Virus record (IMG/VR): IMGVR_UViG_3300009163_000098
Span: 1 to 35,282 of that record
Strand: one strand, 5' to 3'
Source of the DNA: a virus
Length of the DNA: 35,282 nucleotides
The number at the start of each line of letters is the position of its first letter. Position 1 is the first letter of the stretch. The translations under genes and the position numbers were made by a program. Below, piece by piece: positions 1 to 7,880 of this stretch. The notes under the pieces are model-generated. The model did no database searches, was not told where the DNA came from, and was given only the letters and a program-made list of their open reading frames with translations.

Positions 1-648
1 ACTTTGTATGCCTACAATTTGGCTGGCCTCCGCAACACTTCTGTGCTCCAAGAGCACATGGAAGCTGCGCGGATGGCCACCAATATGATGCTGTCACGCT
101 GGTCGAACCAAGGTGTAAATCTTTGGAAAGTTGATCCGGTCACGGTCGCGCTCGTCGAAGGCCAGTCAACATACACGGTCGATTCAAACACTGTGATGAT
201 TCTTGACGCTTACATGGTCATTGACAATGGCAATGGCAGCCCAACAGACCGCATCATAACGCCAGTCAGCCGCACAGAATATGCCAGCTATCCGAACAAA
301 GAGCAGCAGGGCTTCACGACGACATTCTGGTTTGATCGTCTGCTTTCTCCAACAGTCACCCTTTGGCCTGTGCCGGATGGAAACTCAGCGCAATATCTGA
401 AATACTACCGCGTGATTCGCATTGAAGATGCGGCACTCTCGAATGGCCAGACGGTTGACATTCCCTACCTTTGGTTCGAGGCTTTTGCAGATGGGCTCGC
501 CTATCGCCTTGCAAGGGTGTGGAATCCGCCAATGGCTCCGGGCCTGAAAATGCTCGCCGACGAGTCATACAACATCGCCGCTTCTCAGAACATCGAGCAA
601 GCGCAGCAATATATCTCGCCTCAGATCTCCGGCTATTACCGAACATAA
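1..648 (+). CDS. P22 gp4-like tail accessory / head-tail adaptor protein (5' partial)
   Basis: The reading frame is open from the window edge, so the true start probably lies upstream; the first possible start inside is a TTG at 4. The visible 214 residues follow the pattern of the P22 gp4 family: a helical N-terminal part (residues about 8-40, LRNTSVLQEHMEAARMATNM), a short beta element with SRTEYASYPNK, then TLWPVPD, then a helical C-terminus. In P22, gp4 binds below the portal ring and helps keep packaged DNA inside the capsid. The next gene follows after 9 bases with a good AAGGAGG ribosome site, which fits a co-transcribed virion block. The family call rests on recognised motifs only, with no search. 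Confidence 0.72.
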   Translation, partial: TLYAYNLAGLRNTSVLQEHMEAARMATNMMLSRWSNQGVNLWKVDPVTVALVEGQSTYTVDSNTVMILDAYMVIDNGNGSPTDRIITPVSRTEYASYPNKEQQGFTTTFWFDRLLSPTVTLWPVPDGNSAQYLKYYRVIRIEDAALSNGQTVDIPYLWFEAFADGLAYRLARVWNPPMAPGLKMLADESYNIAASQNIEQAQQYISPQISGYYRT

Positions 649-657
649 GGAGGCATC

Positions 658-1392
658 ATGGCATATGCTTCCCAAGCTGGCAGAGCGAGAACAAGCGCAA
701 GAAGTCCCCAAGCGCATGGCATATGCGACCGCTGCGGTTTCCGCTACAACCTTACCGATCTGAACTGGCAGTTCGATTGGCGCGGAGCCTCGCTGCAGAA
801 CATCAAGATGTTGGTTTGCAAAAGCTGCTATGATGATCCGCAGCAGCAGCTGCGCGCCATTGTCGTGCCGGCAGACCCGACCCCGATTGCGAATGCCCGC
901 ATTCAGGATTTTGTCACTGCGGTGACGGACGATTTGTCGATTGTCAGTGCGACCGTTGTTGATCCTTTGACTGGCATCCCGATTCCGTCCACAACTAATA
1001 TTACCACCGAGAGCGGCATCGACCTGACTGCGCAGCCCATAGGTGTCCCTGTAGGGCTCCAGCAAGGCGCAATAATGCCGCTGCAGGGGAATGTAGCTTA
1101 TGCGGTTCAGTTGCCTGTCCTGTCCTTGTCTTCGGCCGGAACCGCCACAATCACTGTGACGTGCAGCTCTGTCCATGGTTTGGCGACCGATGCGCAAGTT
1201 TCCATTGCTGGCGCAACCAACAACACAGCCAACGGTTTCTATTCGGTGACGGTCACAACAGCCACCGCATTCACCTACATGGTCAACTCTATCATACCTG
1301 CAGGCTCGCTATTGACCGGAACGACGAAAGTTCTGACAGCCAAGGTCGGCCTCCCCTACAATTATTCTCAGATACCTCAGGCGGGCGTCTAA
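658..1392 (+). CDS. Virion-associated protein with N-terminal zinc ribbon and C-terminal beta module
   Basis: The 244-residue protein starts at an ATG preceded by AAGGAGG. Residues about 22-60 hold two CxxC pairs (CDRCG and CKSCYD), a likely zinc ribbon. Residues about 165-215 form a Thr/Val-rich beta module with the pattern HG..TDAQVSIAGA..NGFYSVT...AFTY, also seen in the nozzle protein at 7881-9950. The middle segment resembles no family I can name. Placement between a gp4-like protein and the main fibre suggests a minor virion component at the tail vertex. The gene ends directly against the ATG of the fibre gene. The structural role is inferred from context; the metal site is inferred from the cysteines. 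Confidence 0.6.
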   Translation: MAYASQAGRARTSARSPQAHGICDRCGFRYNLTDLNWQFDWRGASLQNIKMLVCKSCYDDPQQQLRAIVVPADPTPIANARIQDFVTAVTDDLSIVSATVVDPLTGIPIPSTTNITTESGIDLTAQPIGVPVGLQQGAIMPLQGNVAYAVQLPVLSLSSAGTATITVTCSSVHGLATDAQVSIAGATNNTANGFYSVTVTTATAFTYMVNSIIPAGSLLTGTTKVLTAKVGLPYNYSQIPQAGV

Positions 1393-3873
1393 ATGGCAAA
1401 CACAACCATCACAAACCTGCCTCTTGCAATTGCTCTGACTGGCACAGAGCAGATGCCGGCAGTTCAATCCACCACCACTGTGCGGCTTACGGTCAGCCAG
1501 ATCGCGACCTACACCTCTTCGACCATGGCTGCGCCGGTTGTCACGATTGGCGGCACAGTTTCGGGCGGCACTCCCGGCAACGGATTGTATGTTAGCTCTT
1601 CAGGGACTCTCGCAGATTTCCCTTATGGTGCCGGCATATTCAACGCAATTAAGATTGCGGCTGGATCGAATGGCTCGCCTGTTTTGTTCAATGGTGCTGG
1701 TGGAACGCCGACATCGCTGACGCTGACGCTTGGTTCAATTTCCATCTCCGGTGCGACTAACGGATATTTGCTTTACAACAACAATGGTTCTTTGGGTGCG
1801 GTTTCTCCAACGGCTGCATCAATATCAATTGGTTCTTTAATCTCTGGCGGCACCAGCGGCCAAGGCCTGTATGTTAATGACGCCAACACCCAGTTGGCTC
1901 AGTTCGCCTACGGCACAGGCGTCCGCACGGCGCTTGGCGTCAATGTTGGTTCCGCTGGCGCTCCGGTGCTTTTCAATGGCGCGGGCGGCCTTCCCTCGTC
2001 CATAGACCTTACGAATGGCACCAACTTGCCGATTTCGGCTGGTACGACAGGGAACCTGCCCGTCACTCGCCTTAACTCCGGCACGGGCGCGACAGCTTCA
2101 ACCTATTGGCGTGGCGACGGCACTTGGTCTGCTGTGTCCGGCGGATCCGGCACAGTCACAAGTGTTGCCCAGACTTTTACCGGAGGCATCGTTTCGGTTG
2201 GCGGCTCGCCAATTACGACATCCGGCACGCTGGCTCTAACGGTTGCTGGCACGTCTGGCGGCATCCCATACTTCAGCAGCACGTCAGCGTGGGCTTCATC
2301 CGCTGCATTGACGCTCAATGGCGTCGTGTATGGCGGCGGTGCGGGCGCGTCTCCCGTCTCAACCGCAGCCGGGACCACGGGGCAGGTTCTCATTGCGACA
2401 ACGAGTAATGCACCTTCTTGGGGTCAGGTCCCTCTCGGCACTGGCGTCACGGGGACACTTCCGGTCGCTAACGGCGGCACAGGGCAATCAACCGCCCTCA
2501 CCCAATATGGCGTCATCTATGGCTCGTCTGCGACAGCTATGGGCAATACTGCGGCAGGAACCACGGGTCAGGTTCTCCTTGCAACAACGAGCGCCGCGCC
2601 CTCTTGGGGTCAGGTTTCCCTCACCGCTGGCGTCACGGGAGTGCTGCCAATTGCCAACGGTGGCACGAACCTCTCCTCTACGCCCGCAAACGGCGCGTTG
2701 GACATCGGTAACGGCACAGGGTTTACCCGCACGACGCTGACGGCTGGCACTAACATTACGATCACCAATGGTGCGGGGTCTATTTCTATTGCGGCAAGCG
2801 GCGGTAGCGGCACAGTCAACTCCGGCACGGCAAACCAGCTCGCCTACTACGCCGCGACTGGCACTGCGGTGTCGGGTAACCAATACGCCAACATCAGTGG
2901 CGGCGCTCTGACGCTTGGCACTCAGAGCAGCGCAACGGCTGGCTCCCTCGTCCTCGCCAACACGAATGCTGGTGCCTTCCCCACGACCATCAAGTCCAGC
3001 GCGTCTGCCACAGCCGCGTGGTCACTGACGCTGCCTGTTTCGGCGGGGACGAGCGCCTATGTTTTGTCCACTGACGGGACGGGCGTCACAAGCTGGGTCG
3101 CAGATGGCGGCCTCATTAGCGTAACAGCATTTCCTTCCTCCGGCACATGGACCAAACCCACTACAGGCTTCGGCGCAAACAGCCGCGTGTATATTCAGGC
3201 GTGGGGCGGCGGCGGGTCTGGAGGAAAAGGTGCTGGCGGAAGTGGTGGTGGTGGCGGCGGATACAATGAGGGGTGGTTTTATCTTTCGCAGTTTCCCTCT
3301 TCCACTTATTCGGTAACTGTTGGTACGGGTGCAGCCGCTGTAACAGCGGTATCCACTAATGGGACCACAGGGGGCACCACATACATCGGTGCTGCCGCTA
3401 CGACCTATATTGCAGCATATGGTGGCGGCGGCAGCACTAGTTCTTTCACCTCTGGTGGTGGCGGTGGGCAGTTAAGTGCGGCAACTACAAATAACGCAGG
3501 TCTTCCCGGTAAACCACTTTTGGGGGCTGTCACTACCGTTTGTATTTCTTATTTCCCACCCGGCAATGGCGGAACACCCACACAAACATATGGGTTTGAT
3601 GGGTTCTATCACGGCGGTGGCGGTAGCTCTTCTGGGGTTGCCGGAAATTCTGTTTGGGGCGGCGGCGGCGGCGGTTGTGGATATAATGCTACAGCGGGTG
3701 GGACATCTGTTTTTGGTGGGAATGGCGGCGCAGGGGTCATAGCAGGTCCGGGAATTGCTGGCACAGTACCGGGCGGTGGTGGCGGGGGCACATTTAGCGC
3801 AGTGGCTGGGTCCGCTACGCAATCTGGTAAAGGCGGGGACGGCCAAATGATTATTACCGTCTTCCCGAATTAA
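1393..3873 (+). CDS. Tail fibre protein with LPVANGGTG repeats and glycine-rich tip
   Basis: The 826-residue protein is low-complexity and rich in Gly, Ser, Thr and Ala. Its middle carries imperfect repeats typical of phage fibres: GVTGTLPVANGGTGQS and GVTGVLPIANGGTN, and two copies of GTTGQVLxATTSxAPSWGQV. From about residue 575 comes a TWTKP segment followed by a glycine-rich domain with several GGGG runs, as in Gly-rich adhesin tips that fold as packed polyglycine II helices. Such tips commonly determine receptor specificity. No strong Shine-Dalgarno precedes the ATG, which abuts the upstream stop, so translation is probably coupled. The next gene has its own AAGGAG. The fibre call is firm; the receptor-binding role is inferred. 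Confidence 0.8.
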   Translation: MANTTITNLPLAIALTGTEQMPAVQSTTTVRLTVSQIATYTSSTMAAPVVTIGGTVSGGTPGNGLYVSSSGTLADFPYGAGIFNAIKIAAGSNGSPVLFNGAGGTPTSLTLTLGSISISGATNGYLLYNNNGSLGAVSPTAASISIGSLISGGTSGQGLYVNDANTQLAQFAYGTGVRTALGVNVGSAGAPVLFNGAGGLPSSIDLTNGTNLPISAGTTGNLPVTRLNSGTGATASTYWRGDGTWSAVSGGSGTVTSVAQTFTGGIVSVGGSPITTSGTLALTVAGTSGGIPYFSSTSAWASSAALTLNGVVYGGGAGASPVSTAAGTTGQVLIATTSNAPSWGQVPLGTGVTGTLPVANGGTGQSTALTQYGVIYGSSATAMGNTAAGTTGQVLLATTSAAPSWGQVSLTAGVTGVLPIANGGTNLSSTPANGALDIGNGTGFTRTTLTAGTNITITNGAGSISIAASGGSGTVNSGTANQLAYYAATGTAVSGNQYANISGGALTLGTQSSATAGSLVLANTNAGAFPTTIKSSASATAAWSLTLPVSAGTSAYVLSTDGTGVTSWVADGGLISVTAFPSSGTWTKPTTGFGANSRVYIQAWGGGGSGGKGAGGSGGGGGGYNEGWFYLSQFPSSTYSVTVGTGAAAVTAVSTNGTTGGTTYIGAAATTYIAAYGGGGSTSSFTSGGGGGQLSAATTNNAGLPGKPLLGAVTTVCISYFPPGNGGTPTQTYGFDGFYHGGGGSSSGVAGNSVWGGGGGGCGYNATAGGTSVFGGNGGAGVIAGPGIAGTVPGGGGGGTFSAVAGSATQSGKGGDGQMIITVFPN

Positions 3874-3882
3874 GGAGAAATC

Positions 3883-4347
3883 ATGTCTACATATGCTGTG
3901 ATATTAACCACGACGAATATCTGCGATAATGTAATAGGCTGGGATGGCTCAAGCGGCCCTTGGTCTCCTCCCGCTGACCATTACGCTGTCAACATCGATG
4001 GCCTAGAGGTTGGCATCAATTTTCACTACGACCCCACCACTCAAGTCTGGACTGGTCCGGCAAGCGGAGAGGCATCATTCGCGCCTGATCTTGTATATCA
4101 AAACCAGACCACAACGCTGTCTTGGACCACGCGCAACGCAACCAGCGTAAAGCTTTCGACGTTTGGGGATCAGCTTTTCCCGGCCAATGGCTCGCAGGAC
4201 TTCACTTTCCCGAACGCTGGGTCGCAAACTATCAAGATCACCATGATTGGTCTGGCCGGTGAATATTCCACGTCCGCCACAGCAAAGGTGGTCCTCACTG
4301 GGACAACCATGCAAGACGCGAACATCACTGGCGGCACGGTGATCTGA
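3883..4347 (+). CDS. Hypothetical virion-region protein with Ig-like C-terminal half
   Basis: The 154-residue protein starts at an ATG preceded by AAGGAG. I do not recognise the N-terminal half, which is aromatic-rich (WDGSSGPWSPP, HYDPTTQVW). Residues about 68-135 have alternating hydrophobic strands (TTLSWTTRNATSVKLSTFG, GSQTIKITMIG) that look like an immunoglobulin-like or Big-type beta sandwich, a fold often used on virion surfaces. The stop overlaps the next start as TGATG, so the two genes are probably translated together. It may be a fibre accessory or assembly protein, but nothing in the sequence proves this. Confidence 0.5.
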   Translation: MSTYAVILTTTNICDNVIGWDGSSGPWSPPADHYAVNIDGLEVGINFHYDPTTQVWTGPASGEASFAPDLVYQNQTTTLSWTTRNATSVKLSTFGDQLFPANGSQDFTFPNAGSQTIKITMIGLAGEYSTSATAKVVLTGTTMQDANITGGTVI

Positions 4348-4622
4348 TGCTGAAATTATCAAACGCCAAATTCGGCAACCTGAGCGCCACGATCTACGAT
4401 TTTGAGGTCTTCGGCGACAAGCTCGCCATGCACTCCCATCAGGAGGCCGACAACCACATAACTGTGGTCAATCGCGGCACCATCCGTGCGCGTGGCAATG
4501 ACTGGGAGATGGTCCTCAAGGTGGGCCAGTTGGCGGATTGGATTGCCGGTCAGGCCCATGAGTTTGAAGCTCTTGAAGACAACTGTCGCATCATCAATAT
4601 CGTGAAGGGTGCGCCGGTCTGA
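4347..4622 (+). CDS. Small single-domain cupin-like protein
   Basis: The 91 residues look like a minimal cupin barrel. The first motif is HSHQEADNH (H29, H31, H37) with a following glycine-containing turn (VNRGTIRA), and the second is VGQLADWIAGQAHEFEAL with H71. These histidines could bind a metal. Cupins range from enzymes to plain sugar- or ligand-binding barrels, so no reaction can be assigned. The start overlaps the upstream stop by one base. The position between fibre genes suggests a role in fibre assembly or surface binding, which is inference. Confidence 0.55.
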   Translation: MLKLSNAKFGNLSATIYDFEVFGDKLAMHSHQEADNHITVVNRGTIRARGNDWEMVLKVGQLADWIAGQAHEFEALEDNCRIINIVKGAPV

Positions 4623-4705
4623 CATAAAAAATTTGCATATCGCAATGATGCGTATGCAGACAGCCCTGAGCTAAATCGGTTCAGGAAATTAAAGGGGAAT
4701 AAAAA
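4623..4705 (+). other. Intergenic leader with two tandem hairpins
   Basis: Two stem-loops lie in this gap. Hairpin 1 (4635-4657) pairs GCATA with TATGC and CGCA with TGCG around an ATGA loop, with one bulged T. Hairpin 2 (4665-4685) pairs CCTGA with TCAGG and extends by wobble pairs. Neither is followed by a T-run, so they are not classical terminators. A CATAAA at 4623-4628 sits six bases before hairpin 1, the same spacing seen in the early promoter modules, but no matching -35 box is present. A processing site or 5' leader for the small gene at 4706 is possible. Confidence 0.4.
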
Positions 4706-4894
4706 ATGGAACTGCATTTCAAATTTTCGGTGGAAGAGGTCAACGCGATCCTCAACGCCCTCGGGCAGCGCCCCTACGCCGAAGTTCAGACCTTGGTTGC
4801 CAAGATCAAAACTGACGGCGAGGCGCAGATTGCTGCAGCCACTCCGGTTTCTCCTGTCGATGCTCCGGCAGCTGCTGAGCCAACTTTCGAATAA
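4706..4894 (+). CDS. Small conserved phage protein of unknown function (62 aa)
   Basis: The start is preceded by AAAGGGGA. The first 40 residues (FSVEEVNAILNALGQRPYAEV then LVAKIK) form two predicted helices; this pattern resembles small proteins I have met near tail-fibre genes of other phages, where no function is known. The last 20 residues are an Ala/Pro-rich tail. It follows the double-hairpin leader and precedes the glycine-rich fibre. It could be a fibre chaperone, but this is only suggested by position. Confidence 0.55.
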   Translation: MELHFKFSVEEVNAILNALGQRPYAEVQTLVAKIKTDGEAQIAAATPVSPVDAPAAAEPTFE

Positions 4895-4907
4895 TTCGAG
4901 CAAAGGA

Positions 4908-4961
4908 GGGTCCCGCCATGTCGATTTACAACATCTTGCTCGGCGCAGCGGGACCCTTTTT
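4908..4961 (+). promoter_or_regulatory. Terminator-like hairpin enclosing the start codon of the second fibre gene
   Basis: A perfect 9-bp inverted repeat, GGGTCCCGC at 4908-4916 and GCGGGACCC at 4948-4956, is followed at once by five T (4957-4961). The left arm overlaps the end of the AAAGGAGG ribosome site at 4902-4909. The 31-base loop contains the ATG at 4918. The layout would hide the ribosome site and could also end transcription inside the first codons unless ribosomes melt it. The repeat is seen directly; the regulatory role is inference. Confidence 0.45.
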
Positions 4962-5712
4962 GTTCTATCGAACGCTTTCAACCAATCAGGCTGACTACAA
5001 TCTTAACAACGAGATGATCGCTGCAGGTTGGGATGGCGTCACTTCTGCCATTGCTAGCATTACGATTAACGCGAGTGTTGAGATAACTGCATCTGCCAAC
5101 ACAATCCCCGCCTTCACCGTCGGCACGCTCCCGACCGGAAGCTCGGTCTACATCACGAACAACGGCTACATCGTGGGCCGTGGTGGTCAGGGCATCGGCA
5201 ATAGCCAAACAGCTCCAGCCACCGCCAACGGCGGCACAGCTTTGTCCGTCTCCAGCGCAGTCTCCATTAACAACGCCAGCGGCGTGATCGGCGGCGGCGG
5301 CGGTGCGGGCGGCGGCGGCGGTGCGACAAGTGCTGATTGCAGCTGCAGCGGCTGCGGTGGTGCCGGCATCGCTGGCATGACGCCTTCTGGTGGCGGCGCG
5401 GGCTATGGTTCTTCTGTATCGGGCGGAACCTATTGGACTAATAATTCCGGATATACGTCATATGTAACATCTGGCACAGGAACTTTGACCGCTGCCGGTG
5501 CCCAGGGAACAGGTGGCAATGCAGGCGGCACAGCCGGTGCCTCTGGAACACTCGGAGTGGCCGGGGCGAGCGGGACAGGGTCCACTGCGTGCGGTCCTGC
5601 CTATGCCGGGGTGGCTGGCCCCGGCACGGGCGGAGCCGCCGGAGCTTGCACATCCGGCAACTCCAACATCACATGGGTCGCCAACGGCACCAGACTGGGG
5701 ACATTAGGATGA
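4918..5712 (+). CDS. Glycine-rich tail fibre / receptor-binding-like protein
   Basis: The 264-residue protein has a short N-terminal segment, then a beta-rich region (residues about 50-75), then NNGYIVGRGGQGIG, a signature seen in glycine-rich fibre and adhesin tips. Residues about 120-245 are dominated by Gly, Ala, Ser and Thr with GGGGGAGGGGGA blocks and several cysteines (CSCSGCGG, ACGP, ACTS). The role is probably host recognition together with the long fibre at 1393-3873. The ATG has a strong AAAGGAGG site, but both lie in the hairpin at 4908-4956. The stop overlaps the next start as ATGA. Confidence 0.66.
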   Translation: MSIYNILLGAAGPFLFYRTLSTNQADYNLNNEMIAAGWDGVTSAIASITINASVEITASANTIPAFTVGTLPTGSSVYITNNGYIVGRGGQGIGNSQTAPATANGGTALSVSSAVSINNASGVIGGGGGAGGGGGATSADCSCSGCGGAGIAGMTPSGGGAGYGSSVSGGTYWTNNSGYTSYVTSGTGTLTAAGAQGTGGNAGGTAGASGTLGVAGASGTGSTACGPAYAGVAGPGTGGAAGACTSGNSNITWVANGTRLGTLG

Positions 5713-5867
5713 CCGATACTCCAAAGTCTCAAAGCGAGCAGCGCATGACAATCTGCAAGGATTGCGACCAGTTCCAGCCCTTCCTCCAACGGTGCGCCGT
5801 GTGCGGGTGCCTCATGCCCCTCAAAGTGCTCCTTGATAATTCTGTCTGCCCCAAGGGTAAATGGTAA
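5709..5867 (+). CDS. Small cysteine-rich zinc-ribbon-like protein (52 aa)
   Basis: I chose the ATG at 5709 because it overlaps the upstream stop as ATGA; the open frame runs further upstream, but only inside the fibre gene. The protein has CKDC, then CAVCGC, then a single C near the C-terminus (SVCPKGKW), a spacing typical of a small zinc-binding knuckle. Similar tiny Cys-rich proteins occur in many phages without known function. It sits between the fibre and lysis genes. No reaction can be assigned. Confidence 0.6.
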   Translation: MTDTPKSQSEQRMTICKDCDQFQPFLQRCAVCGCLMPLKVLLDNSVCPKGKW

Positions 5868-5878
5868 GGGACGCAAGC

Positions 5879-6133
5879 ATGGAACCCCAGACGCTTATCA
5901 ATATCGCCGGGGGCATCACCCTCTCAGTCGTGGGCTGGCTGGCCCGCGAATTGTGGGGCGCGGTCAAGGACTTGCGCGAGGACATCCACCGGATTGAAGT
6001 GGACCTTCCCAAATCATATGTTCAGCGCGTTGATTTTGATGCCAGACTTAAACGCATAGAGGACATGTTCCAGCGTATATATGACAAGCTAGACGAGAAA
6101 GCCAACCGCACAGAAATTCACAGGGGCGACTGA
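5879..6133 (+). CDS. Small membrane protein with C-terminal coiled coil, possible lysis accessory
   Basis: The ATG at 5879 is preferred over an in-frame ATG at 5861 because TAAGGGA lies eight bases upstream and the 5861 start would overlap the previous stop. The 84-residue product has one hydrophobic segment near the N-terminus (INIAGGITLSVVGWLA) and then a charged, heptad-like helical region to the end. This topology resembles inner-membrane lysis accessories such as i-spanins or XhlA-type proteins, and the holin gene follows with a TGATG overlap. No outer-membrane lipoprotein partner with a lipobox was found nearby, so a spanin role is unproven. Confidence 0.55.
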   Translation: MEPQTLINIAGGITLSVVGWLARELWGAVKDLREDIHRIEVDLPKSYVQRVDFDARLKRIEDMFQRIYDKLDEKANRTEIHRGD

Positions 6134-6525
6134 TGGCATTCGGAATTGACGACGCCATTGCGGCAGGATTGAAAATCCTCGACAAGTTTGTGCCAGACCC
6201 ACAGGCTCGACAGAATGCAGAGAACGAACTCCGCTCAAGCCTCCAGCTTTGGGACAAAGGCCAAACGGATGTCAATGCAGTTGAGGCTGCGAACACGAAT
6301 GTTTTCGTTTCCGGATGGCGACCATTTATTGGTTGGGTTTGCGGCGCGGCATTGGCCTATCAATATGTCGCTGCACCCCTTCTAATTTGGATCGCCTCCA
6401 GTTTGCACATCCCATTGTCCACTCCGCCCAAACTGGATGACACGCTGTGGCAGCTCGTTTTCGCAATGCTCGGCCTCGGTGGAATGCGCACCTTTGAAAA
6501 GATCAAAGGAGTGGCGTCCAAATGA
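6133..6525 (+). CDS. Holin of the three-transmembrane family
   Basis: The 130-residue protein matches the three-TM phage holin family by pattern: an amphipathic N-terminus, then SGWRPFIGWVCGAALAY, a second hydrophobic segment (APLLIWIASSL), a polar link (PPKLDD) and a third segment ending LGLGGMRTFEKIKG. Holins form inner-membrane lesions that let the endolysin reach the cell wall. The start overlaps the upstream stop (TGATG) and the stop overlaps the endolysin start (ATGA), making a tight lysis cassette. Confidence 0.85.
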   Translation: MAFGIDDAIAAGLKILDKFVPDPQARQNAENELRSSLQLWDKGQTDVNAVEAANTNVFVSGWRPFIGWVCGAALAYQYVAAPLLIWIASSLHIPLSTPPKLDDTLWQLVFAMLGLGGMRTFEKIKGVASK

Positions 6526-7034
6526 AAACCAATTTTGACGCATCTTTCAAAATGGTTCTGGTCCACGAAGGCGGATTTGTGCACGATCCGCGAGATCCGG
6601 GCGGCGCAACGAACATGGGCGTCACGCAGCGCGCATGGGAAGAATATATCGGCCACCCTGTGTCAGAGCGCGAAATGATTGCTTTGACCAAGGACATGGT
6701 TAAACCTTTTTACAAAGCTAAATATTGGGACAAGATCAAAGGCGATTGGCTGCCCTCTGGCGTCGATCACGCAGCCTTTGATCTGGCAGTCAACAGCGGT
6801 GTGTCGCGGTCAGCGCGCTATATGCAGCGCATTGCTGGTGTGCTGCAAGATGGCATCATAGGGCCGAAATCGCTCGATGCAATCAATGCTTGCCCTCCGC
6901 ACGAGATGATCAATGCGCTGTGCTCAGACCGGCTCGATTTCCTCAAACGTCTTCCGAAATGGAAAACTTTTGGCAAGGGCTGGGAGCTTCGCGTTGCAGA
7001 AGTAGAGCTTGAATCAAATAAAATGGCTGGATAG
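6522..7034 (+). CDS. GH108-type endolysin (N-acetylmuramidase)
   Basis: The 170-residue protein has the glycoside hydrolase 108 signature HEGGFVHDPRDPGG near the N-terminus, with catalytic Glu at position 16, followed by ATNMGVTQRAWEEY. The second half (DLAVNSGVSRSARYMQRIAGVLQDGIIGPKSLDAI) resembles the peptidoglycan-binding domain that accompanies this family. It should cleave peptidoglycan after the holin opens the membrane. No signal peptide is visible, so it depends on the holin. GGAG lies upstream of the ATG, which overlaps the holin stop. Confidence 0.9.
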   Translation: MKTNFDASFKMVLVHEGGFVHDPRDPGGATNMGVTQRAWEEYIGHPVSEREMIALTKDMVKPFYKAKYWDKIKGDWLPSGVDHAAFDLAVNSGVSRSARYMQRIAGVLQDGIIGPKSLDAINACPPHEMINALCSDRLDFLKRLPKWKTFGKGWELRVAEVELESNKMAG

Positions 7035-7103
7035 TCGCAATAAAATTTCTTTCTTTCTATCAAGAAAAGAGGGATAATGTTGCACCATGTGACGGGTGAA
7101 TAA
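7035..7103 (+). promoter_or_regulatory. Candidate late promoter / leader between lysis and adaptor genes
   Basis: The gap begins with a T/C-rich stretch (7045-7060), then A/G-rich sequence, then GATAAT at 7073-7078, which matches five of six bases of the sigma-70 -10 box. A TTCTTT lies 17 bases upstream. A short CACC/GGTG stem (7083-7098) follows where a transcript would begin. The elements are weak and read-through from upstream genes could suffice. Confidence 0.28.
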
Positions 7104-7877
7104 ATGACAACAGGTCTCACATATTCACAATACGTCACACAGATTGCGACCTTGGCTGTCGTTGCCGAGACTGATTCAGCCTATGTGACGATCTTGCCGC
7201 AGATGATTACGTACGCCGAGAACCGGATGTATCGTGATATTGATTTCATGTTTACATCCACTTCCCTGCACGGAACCACGTTCGTGCTGACTGCTGGCAA
7301 TCGAAATCTGTCATTCAATATTGATCTGTCTGCGAACAGCGATGCCGCGACAGGCACATTTGTCGTCAGCGAACAGATCAACCTTTTGACTGATGCCAAT
7401 GGCGATGCCGCCACCACAACGAATCCAGATGCTTGTGTGCGTGTTCCTCTTTTGCCGACAACGAAAGAGTTCCTCGATGCAGTTTATGGCTCTTCGCTGA
7501 CTGCCAATCTCGGACAGCCGAAATATTTTGTCCCCTTTAACGAGACTTTGTTTTTCCTTGGCCCTGTGCCAGATCAAGCCTACCCTGTTGAAGTGGTCGG
7601 AACCTACCGACCCAACAGCCTTTCGGCGACGAACACTTCGACATTCATCAGCCTTTATCTACCTGACATTTTCATTATGGCGTCGATGATTTACATCAGC
7701 GCATACCAGCGCAATTTCGGTCGCCAGTCTGATGATCCGGCGATGGCCCAGAGCTATGAGTCTCAATACAAGGCGCTGCTGCAGAGCGCAATTGTTGAAG
7801 AGGCTCGCAAGAAGTTTGATGCGGCTGGCTGGTCCTCGCAAAGTCCGGCCACCATTGCAACTCCGACAAGGGGCTAA
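7104..7877 (+). CDS. Head-tail adaptor-like virion protein
   Basis: The 257-residue protein begins with YSQYVTQIATLAVV, then PQMITYAENRMYRDIDFMF, the pattern of phage adaptor proteins of the SU10/gp6-like type. A beta region follows (residues about 45-90), then a segment with GQPKYFVPFNETLFFLGPVPD and a helical C-terminal third (FGRQSDDPAMAQSYESQYKALLQSA). Such proteins form the ring below the portal that connects to the nozzle. The nozzle gene follows after only three bases, supporting that reading. The alternative is a generic tail-completion protein. Confidence 0.6.
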   Translation: MTTGLTYSQYVTQIATLAVVAETDSAYVTILPQMITYAENRMYRDIDFMFTSTSLHGTTFVLTAGNRNLSFNIDLSANSDAATGTFVVSEQINLLTDANGDAATTTNPDACVRVPLLPTTKEFLDAVYGSSLTANLGQPKYFVPFNETLFFLGPVPDQAYPVEVVGTYRPNSLSATNTSTFISLYLPDIFIMASMIYISAYQRNFGRQSDDPAMAQSYESQYKALLQSAIVEEARKKFDAAGWSSQSPATIATPTRG

Positions 7878-7880
7878 TCC

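Noticed and set aside
565-1197. 210-residue open frame on the - strand opposite the zinc-ribbon gene
   Set aside because: It is antisense to two well-supported virion genes, has no ribosome site, and its composition is that of a reversed coding strand.
5879-6133. Confident spanin (Rz) assignment for the small membrane protein
   Set aside because: Topology fits, but no Rz1-like lipoprotein frame with a lipobox was found nested or adjacent.
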